Source: Nocardioides sp. LHD-245
GTDB lineage: Bacteria > Actinomycetota > Actinomycetes > Propionibacteriales > Nocardioidaceae
Assembly (NCBI RefSeq): GCF_030929495.1
Contig: NZ_JAVFWN010000002.1
Coordinates: 310,001-374,000, forward strand
Direction of reading: 5' to 3'
Length of the DNA stretch: 64,000 nucleotides
Shown: positions 49,782 through 58,107 of the stretch, piece by piece
How the letters are laid out: every line of letters begins with the position of its first letter
How positions within the stretch are numbered: the first letter of the stretch is position 1
Made by a program: the position numbers and the translations under genes
The notes under the pieces: model-generated
What the model saw: the letters and a program-made list of their open reading frames with translations, nothing else
Databases searched by the model: none
Told to the model about the DNA's origin: nothing

Positions 49782-50795
49782 ATGGCGAAGACGCAGCGCT
49801 GGCGGCGCGGCCGCTCCGCCGGGGAGGGAACCCCGGTCGCGGCGAGCCCCGAGGAGATCTCCGAGGAGACCCCCGAGGCGGCCGAGGCGACCCCCGACGA
49901 CGACCTCGGGGCCGACCCGGAGCAGGACCTCCCGGCTGCGGCCGAGGACGCGCCCGAGGACGCGCCCGAGGACGCGCCCGAGGGGCTCGAGGAGGCTCTC
50001 GACGACGACCTCGACGCCGACGCGCACCCGCCCCTGCCGCACGTGCCGGACCGGTCCGGCCTGTCCGGGCGGCTGTTCGGCGGACGCGCGCCGGCCGACG
50101 TCGTAGCCCTCCAGCTGCTGCAGGCAGCGCACGCCAAGCAGGCGATCACCACCGCGCTCGCCATGGGCCTGGTCGCCGCGATCGCCGGCCGCCCGGCCCG
50201 CGAGGCGGGCGTGGTCCTGGTGACCGTGCTCGTCGGCCAGACCATCCTCGGCTGGCACAACGACATCGTCGACCGACAGCGCGACGAGGCGCACGGCCTG
50301 ACCGGCAAGCCGATCGCCGCCGGCCGCCTCGACCCCGGCACCGCCTGGTACGCCGTCGTCGTCGGCTTCCTGCTGCTCCTCCCCCTCGCCACCACGACCG
50401 GGGCGAAGGCGGGCGCGTTCTACGGCGCCTCGGTCGTCGTGGCAATGCTCGGCAACATCGTGCTGCGCACCGGCTTCCTGTCCTGGTGGTCGTGGGCGGT
50501 GTCCTTCGCCCTGCTGCCGGCGTACCTCTCCTACGGCGGCTGGGGCGGCCAGGCCGTCGGCAGCCCGCCCGAGCCCGCGATCGTGGTGCTCGCGGCGCTG
50601 CTCGGCATCGGCGTCCACTTCACCCGCGCGGTGTGGGGCCTGGTCGCCGACCACGAGGACGGCTGGACCTACCTGCCGCTCAAACTCGGACTCAAGCTCG
50701 GCGCGACCCGGCTGCTGGCGCTCTCGACGATCTTCACCGTCGTCATCGTGGTGCTGCTGGTCGTGGTCGGTGCCCGGGTCGGGCTCAGCCGTTGA
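49782..50795 (+). CDS. UbiA-family prenyltransferase with acidic N-terminal extension
   Basis: A 337-residue membrane prenyltransferase. The UbiA core (about 105-335) has about eight helices and two Asp-rich motifs: NDIVDRQRDEAHGLTGKPIA (near residue 165) and VADHEDGWTYLPLKLG (near 295). It is preceded by about 100 residues of very acidic, Ala/Pro-rich sequence including three EDAP copies, unusual for UbiA and probably cytoplasmic. It transfers a prenyl chain; the acceptor is unknown (menaquinone, heme or lipid). CAATACT 7 bp before the ATG hints at a leaderless start, and no ribosome-binding site was seen. Confidence 0.85.
   Translation: MAKTQRWRRGRSAGEGTPVAASPEEISEETPEAAEATPDDDLGADPEQDLPAAAEDAPEDAPEDAPEGLEEALDDDLDADAHPPLPHVPDRSGLSGRLFGGRAPADVVALQLLQAAHAKQAITTALAMGLVAAIAGRPAREAGVVLVTVLVGQTILGWHNDIVDRQRDEAHGLTGKPIAAGRLDPGTAWYAVVVGFLLLLPLATTTGAKAGAFYGASVVVAMLGNIVLRTGFLSWWSWAVSFALLPAYLSYGGWGGQAVGSPPEPAIVVLAALLGIGVHFTRAVWGLVADHEDGWTYLPLKLGLKLGATRLLALSTIFTVVIVVLLVVVGARVGLSR
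49944..49979 (+). repeat. 12-bp x3 coding repeat in the UbiA gene
   Basis: GAGGACGCGCCC occurs three times in tandem, encoding EDAP repeats in the acidic extension. It is in frame, so copy-number change would alter length but not frame. Confidence 0.85.
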
Positions 50796-50847
50796 CCGAC
50801 GCTAGAGTGAGGCCGCTTCGACCCAACTGACCCGGAGGCTCGCCGAC

Positions 50848-51468
50848 ATGCCCCACCTGCGCCGATCCGCGCTCGCCGGACTGCTGCTGGCGGTCGTTCC
50901 CGCCACTGCCCTCAGCGCCTGCGGCTTCGACTACCCCACCGATCGGGTCAACACGATCGCCGGCGGCGTCAACGAGCGCACCGGCGACGTCGACGCGCTC
51001 GGCATCCGCATCCTCGCGACCGCGCAGGGCGAGGGCCGGCTGATCGGCTCGCTGTCCAACAACCTGCGTGAGGACGCCTCGCTCGACTCCGTGTCGTCGT
51101 CGGCGGGCGTCGTCACCGGCGCGTTCGACCCGATCGAGGTCGCGGGTCGCGGCTTCGTCAACCTGGCCACCGACAGCGTCGTGCCGCTCACCGGCAACTT
51201 CACCGCCGGTCAGGTCGTTCCGCTCGACCTGACCTTCAGCGACGGCACCACGCTCAGCCTCGACGTACCCGTCGTCAAGCCGTGCTTCCAGTACACCCAG
51301 GTGCCGACCGACCTCCCGAGCGAGACCGCGTCCGCCAAGGGCGGCGACAGCGCGTCCGACGCCTCGTCCGCGTCGACCGACGGCGCCACCGAATCCGCCG
51401 ACGAGGGCCACGACGCCAACTTCGGCTGCGCCGACGAGGCCCCGAGCCCCGGCGGCGAGGCGCACTGA
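50848..51468 (+). CDS. Secreted lipoprotein, possibly LpqE-like
   Basis: A 206-residue lipoprotein. The signal ends LSACGFDYP, with the lipid-bearing Cys at residue 25. The mature domain (about 30-150) is beta-rich ([38 protein letters not shown]), resembling LpqE/copper-chaperone-like folds. The tail (about 155-206) is Ser/Ala/Asp-rich. In mycobacteria lpqE lies beside carD, and this gene lies 1.3 kb from carD here, which supports the LpqE assignment by context only. Its stop overlaps the gpm start. Confidence 0.7.
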   Translation: MPHLRRSALAGLLLAVVPATALSACGFDYPTDRVNTIAGGVNERTGDVDALGIRILATAQGEGRLIGSLSNNLREDASLDSVSSSAGVVTGAFDPIEVAGRGFVNLATDSVVPLTGNFTAGQVVPLDLTFSDGTTLSLDVPVVKPCFQYTQVPTDLPSETASAKGGDSASDASSASTDGATESADEGHDANFGCADEAPSPGGEAH

Positions 51469-52214
51469 TGACGTTCACCCTGGTCCTGCTCCGCCACGGC
51501 GAGAGCGAGTGGAACGCCAAGAACCTCTTCACCGGCTGGGTCGACGTGGCCCTGACCGAGAAGGGCCGGGGCGAGGCGGTCCGCGGTGGCGACCTCCTCA
51601 AGGAGGCCGGCATCCTGCCGGACGTCGTCCACACCTCGCTGCAGCGCCGGGCGATCAACACGGCCGCGCTGGCACTCGACGCCGCCGACCGGCACTGGAT
51701 CCCGGTCCGCCGCTCGTGGCGCCTCAACGAGCGCCACTACGGCGCCCTCCAGGGCAAGGACAAGAAGGCCGTCAAGGACGAGTACGGCGAGGAGCAGTTC
51801 ATGCTCTGGCGCCGCTCCTTCGACACGCCTCCCCCGCCGTTGGCCGACGACGACCCCTACTCCCAGGCGGCCGACCCCCGCTACGCCGACCTCGGCGACG
51901 ACCTGCCGCGCGCCGAGGCCCTCAAGCAGGTCATCGAGCGACTGCTGCCGTACTGGGACGCCGGCATCGTGCCCGACCTCCGCGCCCGCCACACCGTCCT
52001 GGTCGCCGCCCACGGCAACAGCCTGCGCGCGATCGTCAAGCACCTGGATCAGATCAGCGACACCGACATCGCCGGCCTCAACATCCCCACCGGGATGCCG
52101 CTGGTCTACGAGCTGGACGAGAGCACCCTCGCCCCGCTCGTCCCCGGCGGGCGCTACCTCGACCCGGAGGCGGCCGCCGCGGCTGCTGCCGCGGTCGCCA
52201 ACCAGGGCCGCTGA
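51468..52214 (+). CDS. gpmA: 2,3-bisphosphoglycerate-dependent phosphoglycerate mutase
   Basis: Interconverts 3- and 2-phosphoglycerate in glycolysis and gluconeogenesis. The 248-residue protein has the RHG phospho-His motif [18 protein letters not shown] (residues 6-23), the second Arg block ([14 protein letters not shown]), [15 protein letters not shown] and the C-terminal [15 protein letters not shown], which carries the second catalytic His. The ATG overlaps the lipoprotein stop (TGATG). In Actinobacteria gpm genes commonly neighbour phoU/senX3/regX3, as here. Confidence 0.97.
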   Translation: MTFTLVLLRHGESEWNAKNLFTGWVDVALTEKGRGEAVRGGDLLKEAGILPDVVHTSLQRRAINTAALALDAADRHWIPVRRSWRLNERHYGALQGKDKKAVKDEYGEEQFMLWRRSFDTPPPPLADDDPYSQAADPRYADLGDDLPRAEALKQVIERLLPYWDAGIVPDLRARHTVLVAAHGNSLRAIVKHLDQISDTDIAGLNIPTGMPLVYELDESTLAPLVPGGRYLDPEAAAAAAAAVANQGR

Positions 52215-52238
52215 TCCGAGACCGGATCGACCCGTCGG

Positions 52239-52892
52239 TCAGGCAGCAGGCGCCGGGTTGTGCCCGGTGACCACGAAGATGACCCGGTTGGCCACCGAGA
52301 CCGCGTGGTCGGCGATCCGCTCGTAGTAGCGGCCGAGGAGGGCGATGTCGACCGCGGCCTCGACGCCGTGGGCCCACTCGTCGCCGAGGAGCTCGGTGAA
52401 GCTGCGCCGGCGCAGCTGGTCCATCTCCTCGTCGTCGCGGCCGAGCGCGATCGCGGCCTCGACGTCACGCCCGGAGATCACCTCGCTGACCCGGCCGACC
52501 ATGTCCTCGGCGACCTCGGCCATCCGGGCCATGGTGGGGCGGACCTCGTCGGGGACCGCGACGTCCGGGACGCGCAGGCGGGCGATCTTGGCGACGTGGA
52601 CGGACAGGTCGCCCATCCGCTCGAGCTCGGCGACCATCCGGAGCGCGGCGACGATGGTGCGCAGGTCGCCCGCGACCGGCTGCTGCAAGGAGAGCAGGGC
52701 GAAGGCCGAGTCCTCGACCTTCTCACGGGCCCGGTCGATCTCGACGTCGCCGCTGATCACCTTCTCCGCGATCGAGGAGTCGCCGGTCATCAGGGCCTGG
52801 GTGGCCTCCCCGACCGCGACCTGGACGCGGCGGGAGATTCCGGCGAGGTCGTCGAAGATCGCGTCGAGCTGGTCGGTGTAGGCATCACGCAT
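52239..52892 (-). CDS. phoU: Phosphate signalling protein PhoU
   Basis: A 217-residue two-bundle helical protein that links the Pst transporter to the PhoR-type kinase. Each half carries the PhoU metal-binding pattern: VISGDVEIDRAREKVEDSAF (about residues 42-61) and GRDVEAAIALGRDDEEMDQL (about 135-154). ELERMGDLSVHVAKIARL and YERIADHAVSVANRVIFV are the ExxxD signatures of each half. TAGGCT lies 7 bp upstream of the ATG, a leaderless start. It is divergent from senX3-regX3, with a PHO box between. Confidence 0.96.
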   Translation of the reverse strand: MRDAYTDQLDAIFDDLAGISRRVQVAVGEATQALMTGDSSIAEKVISGDVEIDRAREKVEDSAFALLSLQQPVAGDLRTIVAALRMVAELERMGDLSVHVAKIARLRVPDVAVPDEVRPTMARMAEVAEDMVGRVSEVISGRDVEAAIALGRDDEEMDQLRRRSFTELLGDEWAHGVEAAVDIALLGRYYERIADHAVSVANRVIFVVTGHNPAPAA

Positions 52893-52935
52893 GGCGCCGA
52901 GCCTACGGAGGCGAGGTGTCCATCAAGCGAAGTGC

Positions 52936-52953
52936 GGTGAACGCAGGATGAAC
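52936..52953 (-). promoter_or_regulatory. PHO box between phoU and senX3
   Basis: On the minus strand GTTCATCCTGCGTTCACC is a direct repeat (TGAAC on the plus strand at 52938 and 52949, 11 bp apart), matching the GTTCACC-type 11-bp repeats bound by PhoP/RegX3. It lies about 45-60 bp upstream of the phoU start in the same orientation. Confidence 0.75.
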
Positions 52954-53014
52954 ATCGTGAAGCCCGGCCGTCGCGATGCGGAGCCCGAGCCGCCCCGCGC
53001 CGTACGATCGAGGC

Positions 53015-54223
53015 GTGGATCCGACGACGCAGGCCTTCGTGGCCGCGCTCCTCGGCGCCCTCGTGGCGGGTGGCGCCATGCTCGCCTGGCATCTCAGCGA
53101 CCGCCAGCAGCGGGTCTTCCAGCAGCCCGAGGAGCCGCTGCTCCCCGACGGCGTGGCAGCCGTGCTCTCGGTCCTGCGCAGCAGCGCGGTCGTCGTCGAC
53201 GAGTCCGACGCGGTCGTGAAGGCCTCCGCTCCGGCGTACGCCATGGGCTTCGTCCGCGGCACGACACTGCTCTCCGACGAGCTCGGCGGCCTGATCCGCC
53301 AGGTACGCCGCGACGGGCAGATCCGCGAGACCGAGCTGATCGTGCCGCGCGCGGCGACCACGCCCCGGCACGTCACCGCCCGCGTCGCACCGCTCGGCTC
53401 GCGACTGGTCCTGGCCCTGGTCGAGGACCGCACCCGCGAACGTCAGGTCGACGCCGTACGACGCGACTTCGTGGCCAATGTGAGCCACGAGCTGAAGACG
53501 CCGGTCGGTGCGATGCGCCTGCTCGCCGAGGCGGTGCAGGATGCCGCCGACGACCCCGACGCGGTCTACCGGTTCGCGTCGCGGATGCTCACCGAGAGCG
53601 ACCGGCTCTCCCGGCTGATCCAGCAGATCATCGAGCTGTCGCGACTCCAGGGCGACGAGCCCCTCGACTCACCGGTGCCGGTGTCGCTCGACGACGTCGT
53701 CGCCTCCGCGGTCGACTTCGTCGACATGAACGCGAACGCCAAGAACATCCAGGTCCTCGCCGAGGGCGAGGCCGGACTCAAGGTGCTCGGCAGCGAGAAG
53801 CAGGTCGGCGCCGCGGTCTCCAACCTCGTCGCCAACGCCGTCGCCTACTCCGAGCCCGGATCGCGGGTCGTGGTCACGCGCAAGCGGGCCGGCCACGACG
53901 TCGAGATCTCGGTGATCGACCAGGGCATCGGCATCCCCGAGGCCGAGGTGGAGCGGATCTTCGAGCGGTTCTACCGCGTCGACCCCGCGCGCCACCGCTC
54001 GACCGGCGGCACGGGCCTGGGCCTGTCGATCGTCAAGCACGTCGCGGCCACCCACGGCGGCGAGGTGCGCGTCTGGTCCGTCGAGGGACAGGGCTCGACG
54101 TTCACGCTGATCCTGCCGCGCCACCCGAACCACGACGACGGGCCGTACGTGCGGCTCGCGCCGCTCGCGTCCGGCCCGGAAGCGCCGGGCGGACGCACCG
54201 AAGATCAGGAGGAAGCCCGATGA
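53015..54223 (+). CDS. senX3: Sensor histidine kinase SenX3/PhoR-type
   Basis: Phosphate-sensing kinase of the SenX3-RegX3 pair. It has 402 residues with an N-terminal membrane helix (FVAALLGALVAGGAMLAW, about 8-25), a PAS-like domain (about 50-135), the H-box FVANVSHELKTPVGAMRLLA (His near residue 158) and N-, G1- and G2-boxes VSNLVANAVAYS, VIDQGIGIPE and GGTGLGLSIVKHV. The GTG at 53015 has TACGAT 6 bp upstream, so it is probably leaderless. It overlaps regX3 by 4 bp. Confidence 0.95.
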   Translation: MDPTTQAFVAALLGALVAGGAMLAWHLSDRQQRVFQQPEEPLLPDGVAAVLSVLRSSAVVVDESDAVVKASAPAYAMGFVRGTTLLSDELGGLIRQVRRDGQIRETELIVPRAATTPRHVTARVAPLGSRLVLALVEDRTRERQVDAVRRDFVANVSHELKTPVGAMRLLAEAVQDAADDPDAVYRFASRMLTESDRLSRLIQQIIELSRLQGDEPLDSPVPVSLDDVVASAVDFVDMNANAKNIQVLAEGEAGLKVLGSEKQVGAAVSNLVANAVAYSEPGSRVVVTRKRAGHDVEISVIDQGIGIPEAEVERIFERFYRVDPARHRSTGGTGLGLSIVKHVAATHGGEVRVWSVEGQGSTFTLILPRHPNHDDGPYVRLAPLASGPEAPGGRTEDQEEAR

Positions 54224-54897
54224 CCCGGGTACTTGTCGTCGAAGACGAAGAGAGCTACAGCGACGCCCTCGCCTACCTGCTCCGCAAGGAGGGGTTCGAG
54301 GTCGCGATCGCGGCCGACGGCAACGAGGCGCTCAAGGAGTTCGACCGCAACGGCGCGGACATCGTGCTGCTCGACCTGATGCTGCCGGGGATCCCCGGCA
54401 CCGAGGTGTGCCGGACCATCCGCCAGACGTCGAACGTGCCGGTGATCATGGTCAGCGCCAAGGACGACGAGGTCGACAAGGTCGTCGGCCTCGAGCTCGG
54501 CGCGGACGACTACGTCACCAAGCCGTACTCCCCCCGCGAGCTGGTCGCCCGGATCCGCGCCGTCCTGCGCCGGGGCATCGGCGACGAGCTGCTGCCCGAC
54601 ACCCTCGAGGCCGGGCCGGTCCGGATGGACGTCGAGCGGCACGTGGTGACCGTGGACGGCACCGAGCAGCGGCTGCCGCTCAAGGAGTTCGAGCTGTTGG
54701 AGATGTTCCTGCGCAACCCCGGCCGGGTGCTCACCCGCGGTCAGCTCATCGACCGGGTCTGGGGCTCCGACTACGTCGGCGACACCAAGACGCTCGACGT
54801 CCACGTGAAGCGGCTGCGCGCCAAGCTGGAGCCGGAGCCCAGCGAGCCGAAGTTCCTCGTCACGGTGCGCGGGCTGGGCTACAAGTTCGACGTCTGA
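54220..54897 (+). CDS. regX3: Response regulator RegX3/PhoP-type
   Basis: OmpR-family regulator of phosphate starvation genes. In its 225 residues, the receiver (1-120) has VVEDEESYSDAL, the Asp in DIVLLDLMLPG, VSAKDDEVDK and YVTKPYSPRELVARI. The winged helix (about 130-222) has LPLKEFELLEMFLRNPGRVL and TLDVHVKRLRAKLE. It shares a 4-bp ATGA overlap with senX3 and GGAGGAAGC upstream. The PHO box at 52936 is its likely target. Confidence 0.96.
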   Translation: MTRVLVVEDEESYSDALAYLLRKEGFEVAIAADGNEALKEFDRNGADIVLLDLMLPGIPGTEVCRTIRQTSNVPVIMVSAKDDEVDKVVGLELGADDYVTKPYSPRELVARIRAVLRRGIGDELLPDTLEAGPVRMDVERHVVTVDGTEQRLPLKEFELLEMFLRNPGRVLTRGQLIDRVWGSDYVGDTKTLDVHVKRLRAKLEPEPSEPKFLVTVRGLGYKFDV

Positions 54898-54940
54898 TAA
54901 TCGCGCGACGGCCGGGGCGCCCGACCTCTAGCGTGGGCAG

Positions 54941-55912
54941 GTGACCGCCGCCGACTCCGCCGCGCCCTCGTCCGAGACCGGCACGCGCACGGTCCGGGCG
55001 CCCGGGCTGCTGGCGCCCGCCGCGGTCGCGGTCACCCTGGTGCTCTGGGCGAGCGCGTTCGTCGCCATCCGGCACCTCGCCGACGACTTCTCCGCGGGCT
55101 CGCTGGCGCTGGGGCGACTGGCGGCGGGAGCGCTGGCCCTCGCCCCGGTGGCGCTGGTCCAGGGCCTGCCCCGCCCGAGCCGGCGGCAGTGGGTCTCGAT
55201 CGTGACGATCGGCGTGCTCTGGTTCGGGATCTACAACCTCTCCCTCAACGCCGGCGAGCAGCGGGTCGACGCGGGTACGGCGGCGATGCTGATCCAGGTC
55301 GCCCCGGTCCTCATCGCCGCGCTGGCGGCTGTCTTCCTGGGCGAGCGCTTCTCCGCCCAGCTCGCCGTCGGCCTGGCCCTGGCGTTCTCCGGCGTGGTCG
55401 TCATCGGCCTGTCCACCTCCGGCGGGGACAGCGGCGGCGACCTGCTCGGCGTCGTCCTGTGCCTGGTGCCGGCGGCGGTGTACGCCGTGAGCGTGATCCT
55501 GCAGAAGCCGCTCGTCGCCGACCTCTCGGCGGTCCACGTCACCTGGCTGGCCTGCAGCGTCGGCGTCGCGACCTGCCTGCCGTGGGCGGGCCGCCTGGTC
55601 ACCGAGGTGGGCGACGCGCCGGTGTCGTCGACGCTGTGGCTGGTCTACCTCGGCGTGTTCCCGACGGCGATCGCGTTCACCACCTATGCCTACGCCCTGC
55701 GCCACATGACCGCCTCGGCGCTCGGCGTGACGACCTACCTGGTCCCACCGCTGACCATCGTGATGGGGCTGGTGCTCCTCGACGAGGTCCCGCCCGCCGC
55801 CGCGTACGCCGGCGGCGTCCTCGCGCTGCTCGGCGTCGGCGTCGCGCGCCGCACCCCGGCCCGCACGGCCGTCGTCGCGCCGGCGGTGCCCGGTCGGGAT
55901 CCGGTGACCTGA
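54941..55912 (+). CDS. EamA/DMT-family transporter
   Basis: A 323-residue membrane protein with about ten hydrophobic helices in two EamA repeats (about residues 28-155 and 165-300). It includes LWASAFVAIRHLADDFSAGS at the first helix and AMLIQVAPVLIAALAAVFLG and YLVPPLTIVMGLVLLDEVPP at the fourth helix of each repeat, which are typical family motifs. It probably exports a metabolite or amino acid. TAGCGT lies 6 bp before the GTG, so a leaderless start is likely. It is convergent with the dehydrogenase operon. Confidence 0.93.
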   Translation: MTAADSAAPSSETGTRTVRAPGLLAPAAVAVTLVLWASAFVAIRHLADDFSAGSLALGRLAAGALALAPVALVQGLPRPSRRQWVSIVTIGVLWFGIYNLSLNAGEQRVDAGTAAMLIQVAPVLIAALAAVFLGERFSAQLAVGLALAFSGVVVIGLSTSGGDSGGDLLGVVLCLVPAAVYAVSVILQKPLVADLSAVHVTWLACSVGVATCLPWAGRLVTEVGDAPVSSTLWLVYLGVFPTAIAFTTYAYALRHMTASALGVTTYLVPPLTIVMGLVLLDEVPPAAAYAGGVLALLGVGVARRTPARTAVVAPAVPGRDPVT

Positions 55913-55927
55913 CCCCCGACCTGCCCG

Positions 55928-57241
55928 TCAGGGGTACAGGCCGCGGCGCCGGTGGGCCTGGGCGACCGACTCGACCGCGAGGCAGGTCGCGGCGGACCGC
56001 AGGGACAGGTCACGCTGGGCGGCATAGAGCCGGACCCGCTCCCACGCCCCGAGCATCCGCTCGCGCAGGCGCGCCTCGACGTCGTCCTCACTCCACCAGT
56101 AGGCCTGGTTGGCCTGGACCCACTCGAAGTAGGACACCACCACGCCGCCGGCGTTCGCGAGGATGTCCGGTACGACGAGCTGGCCGTTGTCCTCCAGGAT
56201 CCGGTCGGCCTCGGGGGTCGTGGGTCCGTTGGCACCCTCCACGATCACCGCCGCGCGCACCCGCGCCGCGTTGTCGGCGCGGATCACGCACTCGACGGCC
56301 GCGGGCACGAGCAGCTCGACGTCCTCCTCGACGAGCAGGTCGCCGTCGAGCGGCTCGGCACCCGGGAACCCGACCACCGTCCCGGTGCGGTCGACGTGGG
56401 CCTCGAGGTCCACGATGTCGATGCCGCCGTCGGCCCGGATGCCGCCGTACTGGTCCGACACGGCGGTGACGGCGACTCCCGCCTCGGCCAGGAAGCGGGC
56501 CGCGCTGCGGCCGACCTTGCCGAAGCCCTGCACCGCGGCGCGGGAGGCCGTGGGGGCCAGTCCCCGCTCGGCGAGCGCGGCGAGGGCGACGTGCACCACG
56601 CCGCGCGAGGTGGCGGTCGCCCGGCCGAGGGAGCCGCCCAGCGAGATCGGCTTGCCCGTGACGACGCCCAGGACCGTGTGCCCGGAGCTGACCGAGTAGG
56701 AGTCCATGATCCAGGCCATGGTCTGCTCGTCGGTCCCGACGTCGGGAGCCGGGATGTCCTGCTCCGGGCCGATGATCGGCATGATCTCGCTCGTGTAGCG
56801 CCGCGTGACCCGCTCGAGCTCGCTCGTCGAGTAGAGGCGCGGATCGATCCGGACGCCGCCCTTCGCGCCGCCGTAGGGCACGTCGAGCAGCGCGCACTTC
56901 CAGGTCATCCACATCGCCAGCGCGCGCACCTCGTCGAGGTCCACGTCGGGGCTGAAGCGCAGGCCGCCCTTGGCCGGCCCGCGGGAGAAGTTGTGCTGCA
57001 CCCGGTGCCCGGTGAGCACCTCGACGGTGCCGTCGTCGCGGCGCAGCGGGACGCTGACGGTCATCTCGCGCCGTGCCGTCGCGAGCATGTCGTACATGTG
57101 CTCCTCGTAGCCGAGGACGTCGATCGCCGCGCGGAGCCGGCTGTGGGCGTCGGCCAGCGGGTCGGCTGCCTCCGACACCGTCTCCGACACCGTCTCCGAC
57201 ACCGTCTCCGACACCGCCGCCCCGGAGCTGAGGGCGGTCAT
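55928..57241 (-). CDS. Glu/Leu/Phe/Val dehydrogenase
   Basis: Catalyses reversible oxidative deamination of an amino acid with NAD(P). The 437-residue protein has the substrate domain with GPAKGGLRFSPDV (substrate Lys, near residue 90) and PYGGAKGGVRIDP (catalytic Lys, near 122), then the Rossmann domain with VQGFGKVGRSAARFLAEAG and AVSDQYGGI. LLVPAAVECVI and EGANGPTTPEADRIL complete the Glu/Leu family set. The N-terminus carries a SETV repeat. It overlaps the amidase gene by 4 bp (ATGA) and is the last gene of the IclR-controlled unit. Confidence 0.93.
   Translation of the reverse strand: MTALSSGAAVSETVSETVSETVSEAADPLADAHSRLRAAIDVLGYEEHMYDMLATARREMTVSVPLRRDDGTVEVLTGHRVQHNFSRGPAKGGLRFSPDVDLDEVRALAMWMTWKCALLDVPYGGAKGGVRIDPRLYSTSELERVTRRYTSEIMPIIGPEQDIPAPDVGTDEQTMAWIMDSYSVSSGHTVLGVVTGKPISLGGSLGRATATSRGVVHVALAALAERGLAPTASRAAVQGFGKVGRSAARFLAEAGVAVTAVSDQYGGIRADGGIDIVDLEAHVDRTGTVVGFPGAEPLDGDLLVEEDVELLVPAAVECVIRADNAARVRAAVIVEGANGPTTPEADRILEDNGQLVVPDILANAGGVVVSYFEWVQANQAYWWSEDDVEARLRERMLGAWERVRLYAAQRDLSLRSAATCLAVESVAQAHRRRGLYP
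57171..57218 (-). repeat. 12-bp x4 coding repeat in the dehydrogenase gene
   Basis: TCCGACACCGTC is repeated four times (the last copy ends CC) and encodes the (SETV) N-terminal repeat after residue 10. Slippage would change length by four residues without a frameshift. Confidence 0.9.
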
Positions 57242-58080
57242 GACAGCGCGGGCGGCACGGTCTGGGCGGCGCTCACCCGGCCGTAGAGCTCGGGGCGGCG
57301 GTCACGGAGGAAGGGCCGGCGCCGGCGGATCTCGTCGACCTGCGCCAGGTCGACCTCGGCGAGCGCAAGACCGTCGGCGTCATCGGGGGCCGTCGCGAGA
57401 ACCTCGCCGTTGGGGCCGTAGACGGCGGAGAGGCCGAAGTACTCCTTCGTGCCCTCGACGCCGTGCCGGTTGGCGCAGACGACGAACATCGAGTTGAAGA
57501 CCGCGTGGGCGCGCAGCTCCAGCTGGAAGACCTCCTTCATCGGCGCGCTGGCCGAGGCCACCGGCACGCAGAGCACGGAGCCGCCGTCGAGGGCGACCGT
57601 CCGGCTCAGCTCGGGGAAGTGCCGCTCGTAGCAGATCACCGTTCCCACGCGCGTCTCGCCCGTGTCGACGACCTCCGGCGGAGTCTCGCCCGGACGGAAG
57701 TAGAACTTCTCCGGGAAGCCGTTGGAGAAGGGGAGATGGGACTTGCGGTAGACCGAGCGCAGCTCTCCGCCGACGTACGTGCAGGCGGTGTTGTGGTAGA
57801 CGCCGGGGACCGCGCCGGCCTCGAAGACCGACGACACCACGGTGATCCCGTGGCGGCGCGAGGCCTCGGCGGCCATCGCGTTCGACGGTCCGTCGAGCGC
57901 CTCGGCGTGCACGAAGTAGTCCGGGTCGGGCTCGGGCTGCACGAACGGCACCGCGAACATCTCCGGCAGCAGGACGATCCGGGCGCCCTGCGCGGCGGCG
58001 TCGTCCACGAGGGCCTCCGCCCGGCGGATGGTCTCGGGCCGGTCGGCGCCGGCCTTGAGCTGGACTGCGGCGAGCTTCAT
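57238..58080 (-). CDS. Nitrilase-superfamily amidase
   Basis: A 280-residue carbon-nitrogen hydrolase with all three catalytic positions: Glu in ARIVLLPEMFAVPF (near residue 40), Lys in VYRKSHLP (near 112) and Cys in TVICYERHFPE (near 149). CYERHFPE with NRHGVEGTKEYFGLSAVYGP resembles the beta-ureidopropionase/N-carbamoylputrescine amidase branch, so an N-carbamoyl or amide substrate releasing ammonia is likely. It is 27 bp downstream of the LLM gene and coupled to the dehydrogenase. Confidence 0.92.
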   Translation of the reverse strand: MKLAAVQLKAGADRPETIRRAEALVDDAAAQGARIVLLPEMFAVPFVQPEPDPDYFVHAEALDGPSNAMAAEASRRHGITVVSSVFEAGAVPGVYHNTACTYVGGELRSVYRKSHLPFSNGFPEKFYFRPGETPPEVVDTGETRVGTVICYERHFPELSRTVALDGGSVLCVPVASASAPMKEVFQLELRAHAVFNSMFVVCANRHGVEGTKEYFGLSAVYGPNGEVLATAPDDADGLALAEVDLAQVDEIRRRRPFLRDRRPELYGRVSAAQTVPPALS

Positions 58081-58107
58081 CGCGAGTTCTCCCGTCGAGG
58101 TCAGGCG

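Noticed and set aside
57171..57218. CRISPR-like array
   Set aside because: 12-bp units without spacers, in frame within a coding gene.
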